64,000 nt of DNA from Rhyacichthys aspro. Lineage: Eukaryota; Chordata; Actinopteri; Gobiiformes; Rhyacichthyidae. Numbering within the stretch: the stretch's first letter is position 1; every line of letters starts with the position of its first letter. The notes below the pieces were generated by a model. The model was not told where the DNA came from and did not search any database. It saw only the letters and a list, made by a program, of their open reading frames with translations. The stretch is taken from assembly GCA_036850595.1 (NCBI GenBank), contig CM072151.1, positions 17,337,307 to 17,401,306 on the forward strand, read 5' to 3'. Shown piece by piece: positions 60,601-64,000 of this stretch. Position numbers and translations under genes: made by a program.

Positions 60601-60639
60601 GCCATGTTTGTTGTGTGTTGTTGCGCTACACGGGTTCAG

Positions 60640-60654
60640 CCGCTAGAGGGCGCC
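60640..60654 (+). promoter_or_regulatory. CTCF-like motif at the cbr4 promoter
   Basis: CCGCTAGAGGGCGCC fits the CTCF core consensus (CCRSYAGRGGGCRS) at every position. It is in the CpG-rich segment immediately upstream of the cbr4 start. Confidence 0.5.
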
Positions 60655-60659
60655 CGCGG

Positions 60660-63600
60660 CTAACTGTAGCATTAAATGGATTTCTTTTCGACACCAGACA
60701 GCTGTTCATTCTGTGGTTAGCGTGGGTTAAAACATTTAGTCCATTAGTCTATATTCTGGTTCTATTGGTTGTATTAATACTTAGACTTTAAGAAATCGAA
60801 AGGATTTATTTTCATCCATAAACATAGGTTTAGCAAAATGTGATAAATATAAAGGTAAAACAAGCACTTTAAACAAAAACTAAATTGTTGAGTTGCTAGT
60901 AGCCTCTGCCTCTAGGATTTGAGCTTGTACTAAAAAGTAGGGCTACAGTAAGTTTTTTTTTCTTCTTTAATACGTTTGTATAAGAAAGTAGTCCCCTAGG
61001 TCTACTTCTATAAGATACCTATTTATATAAGGACACATGGTGGCCAGGTTTCCTTATACTCTCTTAATGAAATAGTTCATAGATGGTTCATTACACTCAT
61101 TTCTTCTCCTGATTGTGTCATTGTTCCCTGTGGAAATCTATTTCTGGGTGAAGTGGTCATGGCTGTGTAAAGTGAGTGATGTTGAGAGTAGGTGGCCTTG
61201 GCTCACACCTGCACTATCCATCAGAGCGAGCAGGATTGATTTGCAAAGGTTAAATCACATTCACAACCTGTGTCACAGTGGACCTGTGACCCGCACAGGC
61301 ATGAATCTTTACTATATTCCCCAAAACACCATATGGGCCTGAAATGTTCATTAGCACAAACCAGAAACAGAGGAGTTTTCATTTGTATTCACATCACCTC
61401 CTGACCACTGAGCATTATTTCTCCGTTTCACAGTTTAGTGATCTAATGGTGCCTGACATAGGGCTGTATTTTGCTTTCATGCATCAACACACAGCTGCTT
61501 TCTGACATTTACACACACAAGGCACATATGTGACCTTAAATATATATAATCTTACCCACTGCCATTAGAGTAAATCCTCTGGTCATATTTATTGTCTACT
61601 GGTCTGTGCACATGTGTTTAGCTTCATGTATTGAGTGTTTCCGGCTCTATCTGCTATAATCTCTATTGGGTTTGAAAACACAGACATTTCCTCAATAAAA
61701 CAGACTAATTACAGTCACTTAGGCTCTCTATTTGTCATGTTATCATGAGCTGGAGTTATTTTCATTCTGAAATCTCACTCAAATGCATCTTATCTCGTGT
61801 GAGGTCATTGAATGGTTCTTGAGAGTCAACAGTCTTGTCACTCTGTTGCATTAAATGGTCGACACACCCCGAGCGTAAACATTGTCAACAAATTCTTGAC
61901 CTTGAGTTTCCAGACTCTATAAAGCAATTGCAGATAAAGCAACCTACAAACATCCACGTATAGCTGTTTCTGTTTTCACTGGCACATAAATCCATTTTTA
62001 TACTGCTGTTAACCAGATAATAACTCTTCCAGAGAATACTGCAGTGCTGCTCTTGTGTCTGAGCTCTGCAGAGGACACACGAAAATGACAGAATTATTTA
62101 AAGTAGGCGCATTTGCCGCAACTTGTTTATATTATTGCTGCCCTGTACATTCTGGCTGGCTCATAGGGATAACTTATTTCCATGGTAACCCATCCTCTGG
62201 GGGGATACGCACACACAATGACCTCTCCGGGTACTTGTCAGTTCATGTCAGTGTTTCCTGGTGAACACACGGCAGAGGCTCACCTCTCTCTGCTCGGTCC
62301 ACACGACAGGCTCTGCATGTGCCCTAACCCACATACAGTACGTGTAATTAGGAACACTTGTGTCTTTACTGCACTCTATTATTTTCTACATGTCATTTAC
62401 AGAGCAGCTCAGCCTTGCTGTGCCAACTGAGTTTTTGATACAGCTTTAGTGAAATAAACACGGATTGCATTTGCAGCAGTTGGTGTTTTGATAATCTTTC
62501 TGGTCAGACAGTTTTGGCCTATTTGCAAAGCTAAAGGTCGCTTAAAGTGAACAGAGAGCAGTGCATTATGACAATGACTCAAGCTGAGAAAAGAAGGGGT
62601 TTATGGAAACCATTAGATTTTATTGTTATAGAGAATTTTACAAAATGTGCTATTCCCTCAAATACTTCAAAATGTTTTCACATAATAGACTTGTGCCAAA
62701 CATGTCGATTTCACCATTTTAGACAACTAACTACCGAAAAAAAAAGAAAAGAAACAAAATCAAGTAAGTCACCTTGGCATGAGGAGAATGTGTTAAAACT
62801 GAAGCCAATGACAAAATGATCCTGTAGTATGGTGAGTGAAAGTGTGCAGCAAACACACGAATGACACCAATGAAGTAGAAACGCTCTGGTAGTGCATTTG
62901 TGTCAGAGTGATGTGTGCTTTAAAGGCTTCCCAGTGAAATGCAAAGACACGGTTCAGCACAGAGCCTGAGGTTGGCGCGGTGATTGCCAAGACAACACAT
63001 CTGATTATTTCGAACAATAAGTAAGTACCAATTCATAAAAGCCCTAACAGTGATTTGTACCATCCATTTTTCACACAAACATCCTCCAGCAGTCATTTCA
63101 CACAGTGGTCCCCTCCTTGAGCAAAGAAAGTACATCGTTGGCTTTGATTCAGTCAGTTTCTCTTTGAAATATAAAACATGACACAGTTCAGTGACTGAGC
63201 GTGCACTGAACACACAGACGTTTGTTGGAATAAATTCATTTCTGCTCGTGTGACTTTTAAACTCTCTTCAGCTTCCCACGCTTCCGCTTTTTTCAATATA
63301 AACTAACTACCTATTTCATCTTTTAAGCACCACTACGTTTCCCCCTCGGATCACGACGAAAACTTACGGTAATTCAAGTCATTACAACACATTAAAAACT
63401 TTGAATAGATGAAAATGTACAACAAAACCCGACCCTAAATCAAAAAAACAAAGGGGGTCAAAGTGATTTCTAGAAACACCCTTAAACTTCTACGCAGCTC
63501 TTCTGGTGGAGTGATAGTGGCAAACGTTCTGTGCTTTAGCTTTTATTGCCTCAAGTCACATTAGGAATGAGTTCGTCGAAGAGTTCTGTGCGTAGTTTCT

Positions 63601-64000
63601 ACGAGCAGCACGTGTCAAAGAAATAATAATATTACGTAAGAGAGTGCCGTTACTGAAGCTTTTGTCGCCCTTGTGATGAGGTTAGGAAAGCAGCAACAAA
63701 ACATGTACAAAATAAGCAATATCTTGGAGTGTTTTTTTTTTTTGCATTTCATTTAAAAAAAAAGCAACAGTGTTACTTCATATCCTGCATGTCGTTTGCT
63801 TAATCACATGCAAATATCAAAGCACCGCCGAGGGATAACAGTTCTTAAACCTCAGCTTCTGCCATAACATGTTGGAAAAACAATGTAAAGTCTCGCAGAT
63901 ATAGTTATTATGTGTGATGTTCACGTGGCTGTGATTTGTAGCTAGCGCGTGAAATATGGCAGATCTCTTAAGATATGATCCTTGGGGACAGGTAATGCCT
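60660..64000. other. Intergenic region right of cbr4; possible distal 3'UTR of a minus-strand gene
   Basis: No exon, RNA gene or transposon protein is recognised in 3.3 kb. Human gene order would place the 3' end of sh3rf1 (minus strand) next, and reverse AATAAA signals exist, for example at 62615-62620. No SH3RF1 coding residue is visible, so this remains a guess. Sequence from about 63240 to 64000 is somewhat richer in CpG than the part before it. Confidence 0.35.

Noticed and set aside
1..64000. CRISPR arrays, operons, ribosome binding sites, phage or insertion sequences of bacterial type
   Set aside because: None seen; spliced vertebrate genes make a bacterial reading untenable.
1..64000. 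Functional tRNA or rRNA genes
   Set aside because: The only A/B-box pairs found belong to SINE elements with non-tRNA bodies.

Overview
This is a eukaryotic, vertebrate window, most likely from a ray-finned fish (probably a percomorph-type teleost; the species cannot be named from the sequence). The coding sequence is cut into many exons with canonical GT..AG borders. Four vertebrate genes can be read, and the long gaps carry interspersed repeats with typical teleost ends. Three of the genes could be joined exon by exon, and their total lengths close in frame with no internal stop: anapc4 (27 coding exons, 803 residues), palld (20 coding exons, 1436 residues) and cbr4 (5 coding exons, 238 residues).

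Layout, left to right. 508-971 (minus) is the first coding exon of a SLAIN-family microtubule gene, probably slain2; the rest lies off the left edge. 1555-6489 (minus) is the complete anapc4 gene, packed into about 5 kb, with its poly(A) end only a few hundred bases from the slain2 start. 7030-10380 is intergenic or palld 5' territory, with an 84-bp TA microsatellite, two repeat fragments and a candidate distal palld promoter/5' exon. 10384-56271 (plus) is palladin, 46 kb long, with a 17-kb first intron and a 12.5-kb ninth intron. 57529-57660 is a very tight tail-to-tail junction with cbr4. 58117-60246 (minus) is cbr4, with a non-coding first exon near 60500-60600. From about 60660 to 64000 no exon is recognised; by human gene order this could be the approach to, or the 3'UTR of, sh3rf1, but nothing in the sequence proves it.

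The genes are not an operon and do unrelated jobs: microtubule plus-end growth (slain2), mitotic ubiquitin ligase scaffold (anapc4), actin-bundle scaffold (palld) and mitochondrial fatty-acid synthesis (cbr4). The palld-cbr4 neighbourhood matches the human arrangement on 4q32. The anapc4 and slain2 neighbours correspond to human 4p genes, so this looks like a rearranged block of one ancestral linkage group.

The most useful observations are the following. A TATA-bearing candidate promoter in palld intron 9 would make the first in-frame ATG a 659-residue palladin, the counterpart of the mammalian 90-kDa isoform. There is an unlisted 33-nt in-frame cassette candidate in palld. The anapc4 acidic tail lacks the SUMO consensus sites known in human. 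Identical CTCF-like motifs face each other across palld. A local duplication has one copy interrupted by a SINE-like insert. I found no previously undescribed biological system.
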